Assembly (NCBI RefSeq): GCF_000012085.2
Contig: NZ_CP019369.1
Coordinates: 1 to 43,228, forward strand
Direction: 5' to 3'
Source of the DNA: Borrelia turicatae 91E135
GTDB lineage: Bacteria > Spirochaetota > Spirochaetia > Borreliales > Borreliaceae
DNA length: 43,228 bases
Shown piece after piece: positions 1 to 8,251 of the stretch. A program made the translations under genes and the position numbers. Within the stretch, counting starts at the first letter, position 1. Each line of letters opens with the position of its first letter. The notes under the pieces were generated by a model. That model was not told the origin of the DNA. It saw only the letters and a list, made by a program, of their open reading frames with translations, and searched no databases.

Positions 1-227
1 AATGAATTTAATTATTTAAAACTTATATGACTGATTAGTAACAGGGCCAATCTAAGGATATTCAAATAAGATTATAAATTTATTAGGATGTTTTATACTA
101 TTAAAACTAAACTAGTTTAGTTTTTAATAGTATAAAACATCCTAATAAATTTATAATCTTATTTGAATATCCTTAGATTGGCCCTGTTACTAATCAGTCA
201 TATAAGTTTTAAATAATTAAATTCATT
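1..227. repeat. Telomere palindrome (hairpin end read through)
   Basis: Bases 1-113 are the reverse complement of 114-227, apart from one base: a run of four A on the left faces five T on the right. The centre is ACTAGT at 111-116. Reading inward from the tip at 114, TAGTATA lies at 128-134, that is 15-21 bases from the tip, where Borrelia telomeres carry their conserved box recognised by telomere resolvase ResT. The natural explanation is a covalently closed hairpin sequenced on both strands, so 1-113 would duplicate 114-227. An unresolved replicated telomere (dimer junction) would look the same. Confidence 0.85.
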
Positions 228-277
228 CATATTGATATATACTTATCTAGTAGTAAGTAAATTTCAAGGAACAAAAT

Positions 278-1579
278 ATGATTTTAAAAAATAAATATTT
301 AGCTTTAACCTTTCTTCTCAGCTTGATTGGTTGTAAGTTCTTTTTTACTGATGAAGAATTTCACACAAAGTATTCAGGAACACTTGATAAAATAAACTCC
401 ATGATGCTGAATGCTAGTGAAATAGCTAGGAAAAATATTTTTAGTGATAATCAACATTCAGAAAAACATCTATCTAAAATTAATAGCAAAAGTACAAAAG
501 ATATATCACCTAAACAAACTGAACCTCAAAAAAGTATATTAGTTCCAACTCCCTTTGAGACAAAAAAAGAAGAATTCAGTTTACCTGCACACAAAGATAT
601 TACTATTATAACTACTGAGACAAGCCAAAGTAAAAGTTATTCTAATAATAATAACATTATTGATAACGCTTCAATCAGTACTTCAAATACTGATGAAAAT
701 ATAACAACACAAAAAATAGCCATTAATATTCCTACAAAAACAGATTTAACTCATACAACAGAACACAACAACATATTAATACTAAATGATGATACAACCT
801 ACTCCAGTCAAAATAATATTAATAATCCCTCTCATCAAAACAATAAGACAGTTGAACACCAATCAAATGCAAATATTCTTCTCAAAGGGAACAGTAAGAC
901 TTCTCTGAATGCATTAAATGGTGAATCACATAATATTCAATACGAATATACCTATAACTCACATTATGACTCAAACCCAATAATATCGGGTTTATACTCT
1001 GACAGTCCCATAACAGTTGAAGAATATGAATTTGACAAAGATGAGAATGAAGATTCTAAGCTAGAAACCAGATTAGACAACCAATATAAATTTAAACTAA
1101 AGAATATCACAGATAGTGTTGAGCAAGCACTTAAAATAGCTGAACAAATAAAAAATGACTTGGATACAATTGAATTCCATAGAATCAAATTAAGCAATTA
1201 TTATGGAATAAGAGCTGAAGAACATGAAAAACAAATGGCAAGAGAAGAACTCTCCAAATTTACAAAAGATAAATTAGAAGCGGATCTTAAAAAACTCCTA
1301 AGTGAAATTGAAAAGAGTTTAAATGCAGCTACAATACTTATTACTTATAATGATTATGGTGGAAATTTACAAAGTGACCTGTCTGCAAAAACAAAATTAG
1401 ATGAACTCAAAACTGAAGTAAGTTCTTTAATTACAAAAATACAAGAATTTAATAACAAAGATCTCCAAGCATACCCAGATTATAAAGATTATCAAACATA
1501 CCAAGCATTAAAAAATCCATACTCAAAACTTACATTAGTAAAAAACTTACTTACTCATACAAATATTGTTGCTAGATAA
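278..1579 (+). CDS. Telomere-proximal surface lipoprotein, paralogue of the protein at 41849-43003
   Basis: The 433-residue product starts with a lipoprotein leader, MILKNKYLALTFLLSLIGC, with the lipidated cysteine at residue 19. AAGGA at 266-270 is the ribosome site. Residues about 25-250 are low-complexity, rich in Ser, Thr and Asn. The C-terminal third from LDNQYKFKLKNI is helical and aligns with the lipoprotein near the right end (shared LDN.YK, KEFTK/SKFTK..LE.DLK.LL, LDELKTEV/LDKLETEVKSLI..K). This points to a two-part surface protein with a flexible stalk and a helical head. I cannot name its function. It begins about 165 bases from the telomere tip and converges on the gene at 1665-2522. 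Confidence 0.75.
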   Translation: MILKNKYLALTFLLSLIGCKFFFTDEEFHTKYSGTLDKINSMMLNASEIARKNIFSDNQHSEKHLSKINSKSTKDISPKQTEPQKSILVPTPFETKKEEFSLPAHKDITIITTETSQSKSYSNNNNIIDNASISTSNTDENITTQKIAINIPTKTDLTHTTEHNNILILNDDTTYSSQNNINNPSHQNNKTVEHQSNANILLKGNSKTSLNALNGESHNIQYEYTYNSHYDSNPIISGLYSDSPITVEEYEFDKDENEDSKLETRLDNQYKFKLKNITDSVEQALKIAEQIKNDLDTIEFHRIKLSNYYGIRAEEHEKQMAREELSKFTKDKLEADLKKLLSEIEKSLNAATILITYNDYGGNLQSDLSAKTKLDELKTEVSSLITKIQEFNNKDLQAYPDYKDYQTYQALKNPYSKLTLVKNLLTHTNIVAR

Positions 1580-1610
1580 ATAGTACTTTTACTCACTCTA
1601 AATAAAAAAT

Positions 1611-1641
1611 AGGAAGATAGCTAAACATAGCCTATCTTCCT
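1611..1641. terminator. Bidirectional terminator between convergent lipoprotein genes
   Basis: A 10-bp perfect stem (AGGAAGATAG at 1611-1620 with CTATCTTCCT at 1632-1641) lies between the stop codons of the two convergent genes. An A-rich run on the left and a T-rich run on the right suit use from either strand. Confidence 0.75.
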
Positions 1642-1664
1642 TTGTATTTAAATATCATTAATAA

Positions 1665-2522
1665 TTACTTAATTGTATCTAGAACACCTACAATCTTATC
1701 ATATACTGATTTCATTCCAGGAATTTTAACTGTAATGAGATCTTTATATTCTTTCTCAACATGCTTTATTAATTTCTCACTATCAGAATCAATACCATCT
1801 GTCTTGGCTTTATAAGATGCAATAAGACTACCTACAGCTTTTATAAAAGCTTCTCTTTGTGACTTAATTTCGTCAAACTTTGTTTTAACTTCTTTTAAAT
1901 CAACAAGACTCAATTTATCAAGTTTATCTTTACTCTTTTCTACTTTATCAATTATTTTCTCAAAATTAGATTGAAGATGTTCTCTCCCTGCACTCATTAT
2001 ATCCTTAATCCATGTACCCTTGTTTGTACCATCTGATTCGATATTTTTAAGAATCTTTGCAAAGTCTTTTATTTTCTCTTTATCGTATTTCAAAGAAGAA
2101 TAAAATAATCTTCTTGCTTCCTTATTCTCATCATTATCTAGTGTCTTATTATTAACAGTATTTGTCACTGCTTTAAATACTTCATCCTTCATTCCATATT
2201 GAGTTCCATCCTCAACTTCAGTCTTATCTTTATTTACTACTTTAATAAGACCTTCGGTATCCTTTTTAAGCTCAGATATTAATTTTTCCTTCTCAGCAAC
2301 ATCCTTATCTTCCTTTGCTAGTTCATCTATTTGAACATCATCTACAACCTTTTCTAAACCATCGACATTAACTTCTTTGTAGGGCTCATCTCCTTGAACA
2401 CTATCTACAACCTCTTTTGGAACATCTTTGTTCACTTTTTTATTATCCAATAATTTAGAATTTAGATCACAAGATACTAATCCTACAACTAACAATGTAA
2501 ATATAAATAAGTTTTTTCTCAT
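1665..2522 (-). CDS. PFam54-like surface lipoprotein (CRASP-type)
   Basis: The 285-residue lipoprotein has leader MRKNLFIFTLLVVGLVSC with Cys18 as the lipidation site, then an acidic linker to about residue 100 and a helical domain. ARRLFYSSLKYDKEKIKDF (residues about 136-154) resembles the conserved YSSL.Y...KIK motif of the PFam54 family, whose Lyme members include CspA/BbCRASP-1 and bind complement regulators or complement components. Complement binding here is inference from family. The start is supported by AAGGAAGGA at 2532-2540, read on the minus strand. A 19-bp inverted repeat sits directly upstream, so regulation is likely. Confidence 0.7.
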   Translation of the reverse strand: MRKNLFIFTLLVVGLVSCDLNSKLLDNKKVNKDVPKEVVDSVQGDEPYKEVNVDGLEKVVDDVQIDELAKEDKDVAEKEKLISELKKDTEGLIKVVNKDKTEVEDGTQYGMKDEVFKAVTNTVNNKTLDNDENKEARRLFYSSLKYDKEKIKDFAKILKNIESDGTNKGTWIKDIMSAGREHLQSNFEKIIDKVEKSKDKLDKLSLVDLKEVKTKFDEIKSQREAFIKAVGSLIASYKAKTDGIDSDSEKLIKHVEKEYKDLITVKIPGMKSVYDKIVGVLDTIK

Positions 2523-2540
2523 AAATATTCTCCTTCCTTG

Positions 2541-2615
2541 AAATTAATAATGATTATTATATTAAATAATAATCATTATTAATTTATAATATATATCACT
2601 TTGTTTAAAATACAA
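2541..2615 (-). promoter_or_regulatory. Promoter with 19-bp palindromic operator or 5' hairpin
   Basis: On the minus strand, TTGTAT (2615-2610) and TATTAT (2591-2586) have 18-base spacing and could be -35 and -10 boxes. Immediately downstream, 2567-2585 and 2541-2559 are perfect 19-base inverted copies with a 7-base loop, ending next to the ribosome site. This could be an operator at the transcription start or a hairpin in the leader mRNA. It precedes the PFam54-like lipoprotein. Confidence 0.5.
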
Positions 2616-2981
2616 ATTTTTAATTAAAATTTCTGACTTTTTTTTATTTTCTATTACTTTACACTACTATTATTATTAACTATTCTTTTTATCTTGATAT
2701 TGTTCGGTTATGATTTTGGTGCAAACAACTATACCCCCTATATAATTGCTAAAATGATTAAAAATAGATTAATACCAATTAGTATAATTTTATATACATA
2801 TATAAACAAGAAAACATATTTCCCGTCTGACCTTTTAAATCACAAGAAAATCTTTACTTTAAATCACCTTGATTATTTACTACTGTCTTTGCTCTATAAG
2901 TCTTTATTGTTATTTTTTATTTTAAATTTCTTCAATTCCAGTAGCCTTTACAAATAATTTACACTCTTGATTAAGTATAGA

Positions 2982-3199
2982 TTGCAACAAAACATGATGC
3001 ATTAACATAAAATATAAACATTACTTATTCAAATAGACTTGTATGTTCATTTCTCATTAAATAATCTATAAGCTCATCACATTAACAATCCTCTCTCATC
3101 GCCTTAAATATTCTTGCACCACTACCTCACATAATCAACAAGCTTTATAAAGCCTTTATCTAAAACCTTATATTCCTTATTTAATAAATCATCTTTTTC
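2982..3199 (-). pseudogene. thyX: thyX remnant, N-terminal part (left arm)
   Basis: Read on the minus strand with frame changes, this gives NKEYKVLDKGFIKLVDY, then GSGARIFKAMRED, then CDELIDYLMRNEHTSLFE, then VMFIFYVNASCFVAI, with stop codons between pieces. The pattern matches the start of flavin-dependent thymidylate synthase ThyX up to just before its RHR motif. It is far too degraded to function. A more extensive thyX remnant lies in the mirror position at 40441-40999. The surrounding 2523-3680 holds no intact gene; 2620-2980 is AT-rich and I recognise nothing in it. Confidence 0.6.
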
Positions 3200-3355
3200 G
3201 ATATCAGCATTCAAAAACAATTACCCCTCAAAGCTTTAAAATAATTTAAAACAACAATCTCTACTCTTATTAATATCCTTAAAATGGGAATATAAAATAA
3301 ATACACAGTCAAATCTTAAAGGTAATTGGTTTGTAAAAACTTCTTTAAATAAAAT

Positions 3356-3388
3356 CAATAAGAGTTCCTTTATAAGGAACTCTTATTG
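3356..3388 (-). terminator. Hairpin terminator after P12-like remnant
   Basis: A perfect 15-bp stem (3356-3370 with 3374-3388) and a 3-base loop, followed on the minus strand by a T-rich stretch. It lies downstream of the P12-like remnant at 3429-3522. Confidence 0.6.
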
Positions 3389-3428
3389 AAAATACTAATG
3401 TTATAAAATATTTAAATCTTTACCGTCT

Positions 3429-3522
3429 CTATCTTTCAAGATTCTCTAGAACGGACTTTGCCTCATTAATGATTTCTCTATCTCTTTCTTTATTCCTATT
3501 GCTTCTCCTATATTAGAAGAAA
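3429..3522 (-). pseudogene. C-terminal remnant of a second P12-like lipoprotein gene
   Basis: The minus strand reads SSNIGEAIGIKKEIEKSL and, after a frame change, INEAKSVLENLER and a stop. This resembles the C-terminus of the P12-like protein at 39401-40285 (KEIEELVQGAKSFLRSLHR) and of its broken neighbour at 3681-4566. It suggests that tandem copies once existed here. Confidence 0.5.
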
Positions 3523-3680
3523 GATAAAATCAAACGATCTCTGACTTATCAATAAACAAATCCTTTGAAAGTTGTTTTTCATAAATCAACCGAACAAAAT
3601 CTAAGAGAAACTCATGTTTAAAGGTTTCTCTTTTTAAAATTTAGCATTCAAGAATGTTTTTAATATTCTTAATACATTTT

Positions 3681-4566
3681 CTATTTATCAAGCTTGGTTA
3701 AAGAGAATTTTGTATCCTTAATAATATCTTCTGTATTTTTCCTTAACCCTGTTGCTTCACCTATACTAGAAGAGGAAGATTCTACTTGCTCTAGAGAACT
3801 TTCTGCATATCTTCTTGCATCCTGGATAATGTTATTGATATATCTCTTAAATATCTATTTGTTACTTTTTCTAATCTATTGGTAATAGCTCTATCTAAAG
3901 TTTTTGTGCCTGTTCAAATAATGCTTTAGCAGACTCTATTTCACCAATTGCAATATCAATTTTACTCATAATATTTTCAACATTAAAAATTTCCTCTTTT
4001 AATTGCCCTTCTAAGCGACTTAAGCCTTTCCTTTTTTCCCTATTATTCTTAAAATCTGTGCCCAGTAATTTTTTTTCATCTTGGATTTTCACATATAAAT
4101 CTTGAAGCTCGGTTCTCATTTGTCCATATTTACCTCTCATGTTATGTGCATTTTCAATTAATGATGAAAAACCAGAAGATCCAATAGCATTTTCTATATC
4201 TTTAATTGCTTTCTCTGCTTCTTTTTCACACTCAGTACTTGGAACTAAATCCTCTTCTTTTATCTCTCTTTTTACTTGGGAATAGTATATCGGCTCTAGA
4301 ATCACTGAAACTTCCGCATTAACAGATACTAAGGAATCCACAGGAATGACCTCCATGCCTGGTATCACTTCAAGATCATCGATAATATCAGCTTGTTCCT
4401 CTTTATCTTCCTGATTTTCTTGTTTATGGTTTAAATCTTTATTATCTTTGCTTTCATCTAAAAACTTTTCCCTTGCTTTATCTAGCAATTCATTAAGGGC
4501 ATTTATATCACATGATAACAAACATAATAATGTTAACATACATACTGATAAAATACTTCTCTTCAT
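3681..4566 (-). pseudogene. P12-like lipoprotein gene, broken by two frameshifts
   Basis: Translation from ATG at 4566 gives leader MKRSILSVCMLTLLCLLSC (Cys19) and a helical lipoprotein matching the intact paralogue at 39401-40285 (shared SCDINA.NELLDK.RE.FL, A..EI..I..A.G). Near 3900 a base is missing from an A-run (the intact copy reads CAA AAA ACT), giving an early stop after FEQAQK. Beyond it the frame continues TLDRAITNRLEKVTNRYL, and after a second shift near 3818 QDARRYAESSLEQVESS and onward to a stop at 3681. The family is probably the relapsing-fever P12-type lipoproteins; that name is from memory. A truncated 223-residue product is possible. Confidence 0.65.
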
Positions 4567-5030
4567 ATCTCCCTCCTGGGATATCAAATTATTTAATTAT
4601 TGAATCTCGATATTGAAATATAATAATTACTGGTAAATATACACCTTTTATTTTAAATTTCAAATAAATTATTAAAATAATACAATACTCTCACTTTGAC
4701 CTACTTAAAACACAACAAAACTATTTTATTAAGTAAATTTATACAATAAAGAACAAAAATATAATCTTAATATAAAACTTGTAATCAATTACATCCAATT
4801 TACACCTTAAAAAACAAATAATTAAAAATAATTAACTAAATTAAACATATCATTCAATAAAAACAAAAACTAAGAAACCTAGTTCCTACCTTTACTTTCC
4901 AAATAATTCTACTCACTTACTAATCAAAACTAATCTCATCAATCATTTACCACTTAGCTAAAAAGGTTTAACTAGATCCTATTTATTTATCTTTAGTACA
5001 AATATTTAATGCGTCACAAAAATGCAAAGA
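4567..5030. other. Gene-free spacer, mirror copy of 39120-39400
   Basis: No open frame of note. Its reverse complement matches the spacer between the right-arm gamma vlp and P12-like gene: both contain AAATGATT..TGAGATTAG, TTTTGATTAGTAAGT, and AATTTAAAATAAAAGGTGTA shortly before the P12-like start. This belongs to the inverted duplication of the two plasmid arms. Confidence 0.6.
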
Positions 5031-5065
5031 AGGAAAACAATTCTCATAAAAAGAAGAGTTTTCCT
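5031..5065 (-). terminator. Shared vlp hairpin terminator (gamma cassette)
   Basis: AGGAAAAC at 5031-5038 pairs with GTTTTCCT at 5058-5065. It is one of 13 copies of this hairpin, each following a vlp cassette. Confidence 0.7.
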
Positions 5066-5103
5066 AAAATGACTTTATTTAGTAGATTATTTAAATAGAT
5101 AAT

Positions 5104-6105
5104 TTATTTAGTAGCAGCGGGTTGAATAGTAGCACTAGCTTCAGTTGATTCAGTAGTAGTTTCAGAATATTGTATTCCCTTAACAGCTTCTCTTATCTTA
5201 TTTAGATTGCTTCCTACTGTTTTCCTAATTATAAAATCAAGTATTCCTAATACCTTATTTACAGCACTTACAGCAGCAGCTTTAACTACTTCAACATCAC
5301 CAGCCGCAGCACTAAATTTACCATCTTTAGTAATAGCCTTAAGAGCTACCGCTGCTGCCAAGTCTGCATTTGTTTTAGCACCAGCTCCATTAGCATCATT
5401 AGCATTAGTACCAGTAGCTAATGTTCCAGCGTCTTTATCGTTACCAGCAAGAACAGCGGTATTAGTTGTAGAATTTTTAATCTTATCAATCATTGCCCAT
5501 GGGTCTGCCTTAGCTACTTCAGCTGCTAATTTATCACCAGCGCCCTGACCTGCATTATTACTCCCAATTGCAGCAGGAGCAGTAGCAGCAGCAGCATTTA
5601 CTGCATTACCAGCATCTCCAGCTTCAATCTTTACGCCTGATTCTTTAGCAGTCTCAATTATAGCTTTAACTTCTTTAATAATAGCATCAACACTAGTTTT
5701 ATCAGCAGCAACTGCAGCCGAAGCACTAGCAGTATCCCCAATATCAGCACCATCATTAGTTACATCAGATAATTTGGTTACAGAGTCAATTAGTTTTATA
5801 AAAACATCACTAGCACTGTTAATTGCACCCTTAACAACTTCAATTGTGCTACCATTAGCATTTTTTGTTTCAGAGATTTCACTTGATAGCTCTTTTAACT
5901 TCCCATTAGTATCTTCCAAACCTTTTTTTATTTTCTCAAAGTGTTCACCAACTTTACTTTTCTTATCACCAGATTTAACTACAGTAAGTCCAAAAGTATC
6001 ACCAATAGCATTACCAAAAAAACCAAAAATCTCTTGAAATCCTTGACCTATTTTGATAAGTGAATCAAAGAAAGAAATTTTAGATTCAACAGCTAATTTA
6101 ACTTC
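5104..6105 (-). CDS. Silent leaderless Vlp cassette, gamma-type
   Basis: The open frame runs from GAA at 6105, directly after an in-frame TAA at 6108-6106, to a stop at 5104: 333 residues beginning [20 protein letters not shown]. It holds the whole mature Vlp domain ([67 protein letters not shown]) but no signal peptide, cysteine or ATG start. It is the same length as the gamma cassette at 20885-21886. It can only be a donor of sequence for an expressed gene. It follows the beta-type cassette and its terminator. Confidence 0.75.
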   Translation of the reverse strand, partial: EVKLAVESKISFFDSLIKIGQGFQEIFGFFGNAIGDTFGLTVVKSGDKKSKVGEHFEKIKKGLEDTNGKLKELSSEISETKNANGSTIEVVKGAINSASDVFIKLIDSVTKLSDVTNDGADIGDTASASAAVAADKTSVDAIIKEVKAIIETAKESGVKIEAGDAGNAVNAAAATAPAAIGSNNAGQGAGDKLAAEVAKADPWAMIDKIKNSTTNTAVLAGNDKDAGTLATGTNANDANGAGAKTNADLAAAVALKAITKDGKFSAAAGDVEVVKAAAVSAVNKVLGILDFIIRKTVGSNLNKIREAVKGIQYSETTTESTEASATIQPAATK

Positions 6106-6126
6106 TTAAGTTTGATTACAACAATA

Positions 6127-6164
6127 TAGAAGGCATCTTAGATATAAATCTAAGATGCCTTCTA
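6127..6164 (-). terminator. 17-bp hairpin terminator after beta-type vlp
   Basis: Perfect 17-bp stem (6127-6143 with 6148-6164) and a 4-base loop. Related but imperfect hairpins follow the beta-type sequences at 20827-20868 and 37973-38009. In all three places a gamma-type cassette starts about 20 bases later. Confidence 0.75.
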
Positions 6165-6195
6165 CTCTCATCACTAAATAATCTAACTATCTAGT

Positions 6196-7027
6196 TTACT
6201 GCTGAGCTACTGCTTTTGGCTCTCTTGCTTCATCTATTTTTTCTTTCTCTGTTTTAAACTGTCTTTTTAAATATATCTTCTACTGCTACTAATAACTTAT
6301 TTACTGCTGTTATCCCTACTCCTTGCACTTCTTCTTTACCTCCTGCATTACCAACTGCTGCTCCGGCAGCACCTGTTGTTAAGACCTTAGCTCCATCTTT
6401 TGCATCAACCCCTATTGATCGCTGGGATAATGTCACATTACTCTCTTTCGGTTTATTAATCCCTGCTCCTTCTGCTGTGTCCACGAACCCTTTAAATGCT
6501 TTAAAAGCTTTCTTTAATGCACCTTCATCTGCTGCTATTCCATTTTGGTTATTTGCTACATCAACTACCTTGTTAGTAGAATCACCTATATCGTTGAAAG
6601 ATTCTAAATAAGTTTTTAATGTGTTTAAAGTAGTCTTAGCAACATCAACTGCACTTCTAATTGCTATGGCTATTGATCCATTTTTAGCTCCTTCTATTTC
6701 TGACTTCTTTGATACTTGCTCTAATTCGTCTGATGCTTGTCCAAGCTTTGCACCTAAACTGTTAAAAGAACCTCCTACATCCTCTTTCTTTGTAGTTGAT
6801 TTAACAGTAAAGCCTAATGTATCTGAGAGTAACTCTAAAAATGAATAAAAGGCATTTTCAGCAATTCTACCTACTTCCATTAGCACTGTACTTAAACTCC
6901 CAACCCCTTGTTGCTCTCCTCCTGCTGTTCCAGGATTACCTGAGTTTGCAGCCTGTTGACCACTGCCACAGCTAAGAAGTAAAAATAAAAGGAAAACGAA
7001 TCTCATGAAGAGAAGGGTTTCCCTCAA
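6196..7027 (-). pseudogene. Vlp cassette, beta-type, with internal deletion and 3' frameshift
   Basis: The frame can open at TTG 7027 inside the preceding terminator hairpin and gives MRETLLFMRFVFLLFLLLSC, a plausible lipoprotein leader only partly from the shared block. The mature part (SLSTVLMEVGRIAENAFYSF, LGFTVKSTTKKEDVGGSF) matches the intact beta Vlp at 19704-20789, but about 75 residues are missing between AVGNAGG and GVGITAVNKLL. A shift near 6250 stops the frame at 6254; the other frame continues EKEKIDEAREPKAVAQQ to a stop at 6196. Probably a silent donor. Confidence 0.7.
6990..7024 (-). terminator. Shared vlp hairpin terminator, overlapping next cassette's frame
   Basis: AGGAAAAC at 6990-6997 faces GTTTCCCT at 7017-7024. 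It terminates the delta-type cassette at 7062-8123 and lies inside the 5' end of the beta-type frame. Confidence 0.65.
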
Positions 7028-7061
7028 ATGACTTTATTTAGTTATGTTTATTAATAATTTT

Positions 7062-8123
7062 TTATTGTTGCTGTCCACTAACTGTTGCGTCTGCAGGTGT
7101 AGTAGAATCTGCAGATTTATCTTCTTGTGTAACTGTAGCAAGAGCATCACTTATTGACTTTAAACCACCATCCACTGTATTTCTTATTGCAAGCATAAGA
7201 GTGCCAAGTGTCTTTGAGACTGCACTTACTACTGCTCCATTTACTGCATTGGCATCTTTAGCATTGTCACCATTCTTAGCAGCAAATTTACCATCCTTTG
7301 CCATTGCTCTTAAAGCTATACCCGCAGCAATAACTGCATCTTTCTTCGCTACATCTTTAAGCTCTTTATTACCATCTTTCTTAGCAGCAGCAATACCTGC
7401 TGCAGTCTTTACTGCTTCTTCAACATTCTTGCTATTATCAGCAGTCTCTCCAGAACTAGCAATGGCTTGCAAGATATCAGCTCCACTTACTGCTCCAATT
7501 GATGCACTTGCTGCTGCAGCCTGTGCCTCTTCAGCAGCATTGCCTTTATCATTAAACAACTTACCAATCTCCTTTTTCTTATCTCCAGCATCTCCTATCT
7601 TATCAGCAGTAGCATCACCCTTATCTTTTAATACCACATCAACTATTTCTTTAATTCCTTTAACAAGAACATTGACACTTGTAGCATCTGCATGTACAGC
7701 ATCCTGATCTGCAGTAGCACCACCAATAGCATCACTACCTTCAGCACCTTTTGCTGCAGTCTTTGCTCCTTCTGCAATTTTATCAAGCGTCTCAGTGATA
7801 AATGTATCAACAACAGATTTAATTTTTGAGTAATTACCATTCGTAGCAACTTTCTCTTGTAATTTCTTTTTAACAGATGTCATAGTGTCAGCAATTCTAG
7901 TAAAATACTGACCAATGTCAGATTTTTTAGTATCTGCTTTAATACCAAAAGAATCAGCAACCATATCAGAAAAGGAAGTAAAAACATCTAAGAAACCTTT
8001 ACCTAAATTAGCAATAGAGTTTAAGAATGTGGTTTTAGGATCTTCCACCTTAGCACTCCCACTGCCACAGCTAAGAAGTAAAAATAAAGTCATCAATAAT
8101 GCACTTAAAGTAATTCTTTTCAT
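7062..8123 (-). CDS. vlp: Variable large protein (Vlp), delta-type
   Basis: A full-length Vlp of 353 residues. The start at ATG 8123 is set by the shared block (GGCACGTAATAATG) and gives leader [19 protein letters not shown] with the lipid cysteine at 19. The mature part begins GSGSAKVEDPKTTFLNSIAN, then [25 protein letters not shown]-like and GADILQAI blocks, [18 protein letters not shown], the conserved AIRNTVD.GLKSI near the end and ATVSGQQQ. As an outer-surface lipoprotein it would be the major variable antigen when expressed. No dedicated promoter is recognised, so it is probably archival despite being intact. Confidence 0.85.
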   Translation of the reverse strand: MKRITLSALLMTLFLLLSCGSGSAKVEDPKTTFLNSIANLGKGFLDVFTSFSDMVADSFGIKADTKKSDIGQYFTRIADTMTSVKKKLQEKVATNGNYSKIKSVVDTFITETLDKIAEGAKTAAKGAEGSDAIGGATADQDAVHADATSVNVLVKGIKEIVDVVLKDKGDATADKIGDAGDKKKEIGKLFNDKGNAAEEAQAAAASASIGAVSGADILQAIASSGETADNSKNVEEAVKTAAGIAAAKKDGNKELKDVAKKDAVIAAGIALRAMAKDGKFAAKNGDNAKDANAVNGAVVSAVSKTLGTLMLAIRNTVDGGLKSISDALATVTQEDKSADSTTPADATVSGQQQ

Positions 8124-8170
8124 TATTACGTGCCTCATTTTTTACTCAAGGAAAGACAGATATAGCTAAA

Positions 8171-8205
8171 AAGAAAACAAATCTCATGAAGAGAAGAGTT
8201 TTCCT
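8171..8205 (-). terminator. Shared vlp hairpin terminator
   Basis: AAGAAAAC at 8171-8178 faces GTTTTCCT at 8198-8205, downstream of the alpha-type cassette. One base of the usual stem is changed (AAG for AGG). Confidence 0.6.
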
Positions 8206-8251
8206 CAAATGACTTTATTTAGTTTATGTTTATTGTTATTAATTCTGATTA

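Noticed and set aside
2694-2957. An 87-residue plus-strand frame
   Set aside because: It lies next to the thyX remnant on the opposite strand, has AT-driven composition and no ribosome site.
5207-5548. Long open frames antisense to vlp genes (also 7201-7707, 8343-8966, 10741-11145, 21127-21786)
   Set aside because: They are reverse-strand reflections of Ala/Asp/Lys-rich Vlp coding sequence; none has a ribosome site or an independent protein pattern.
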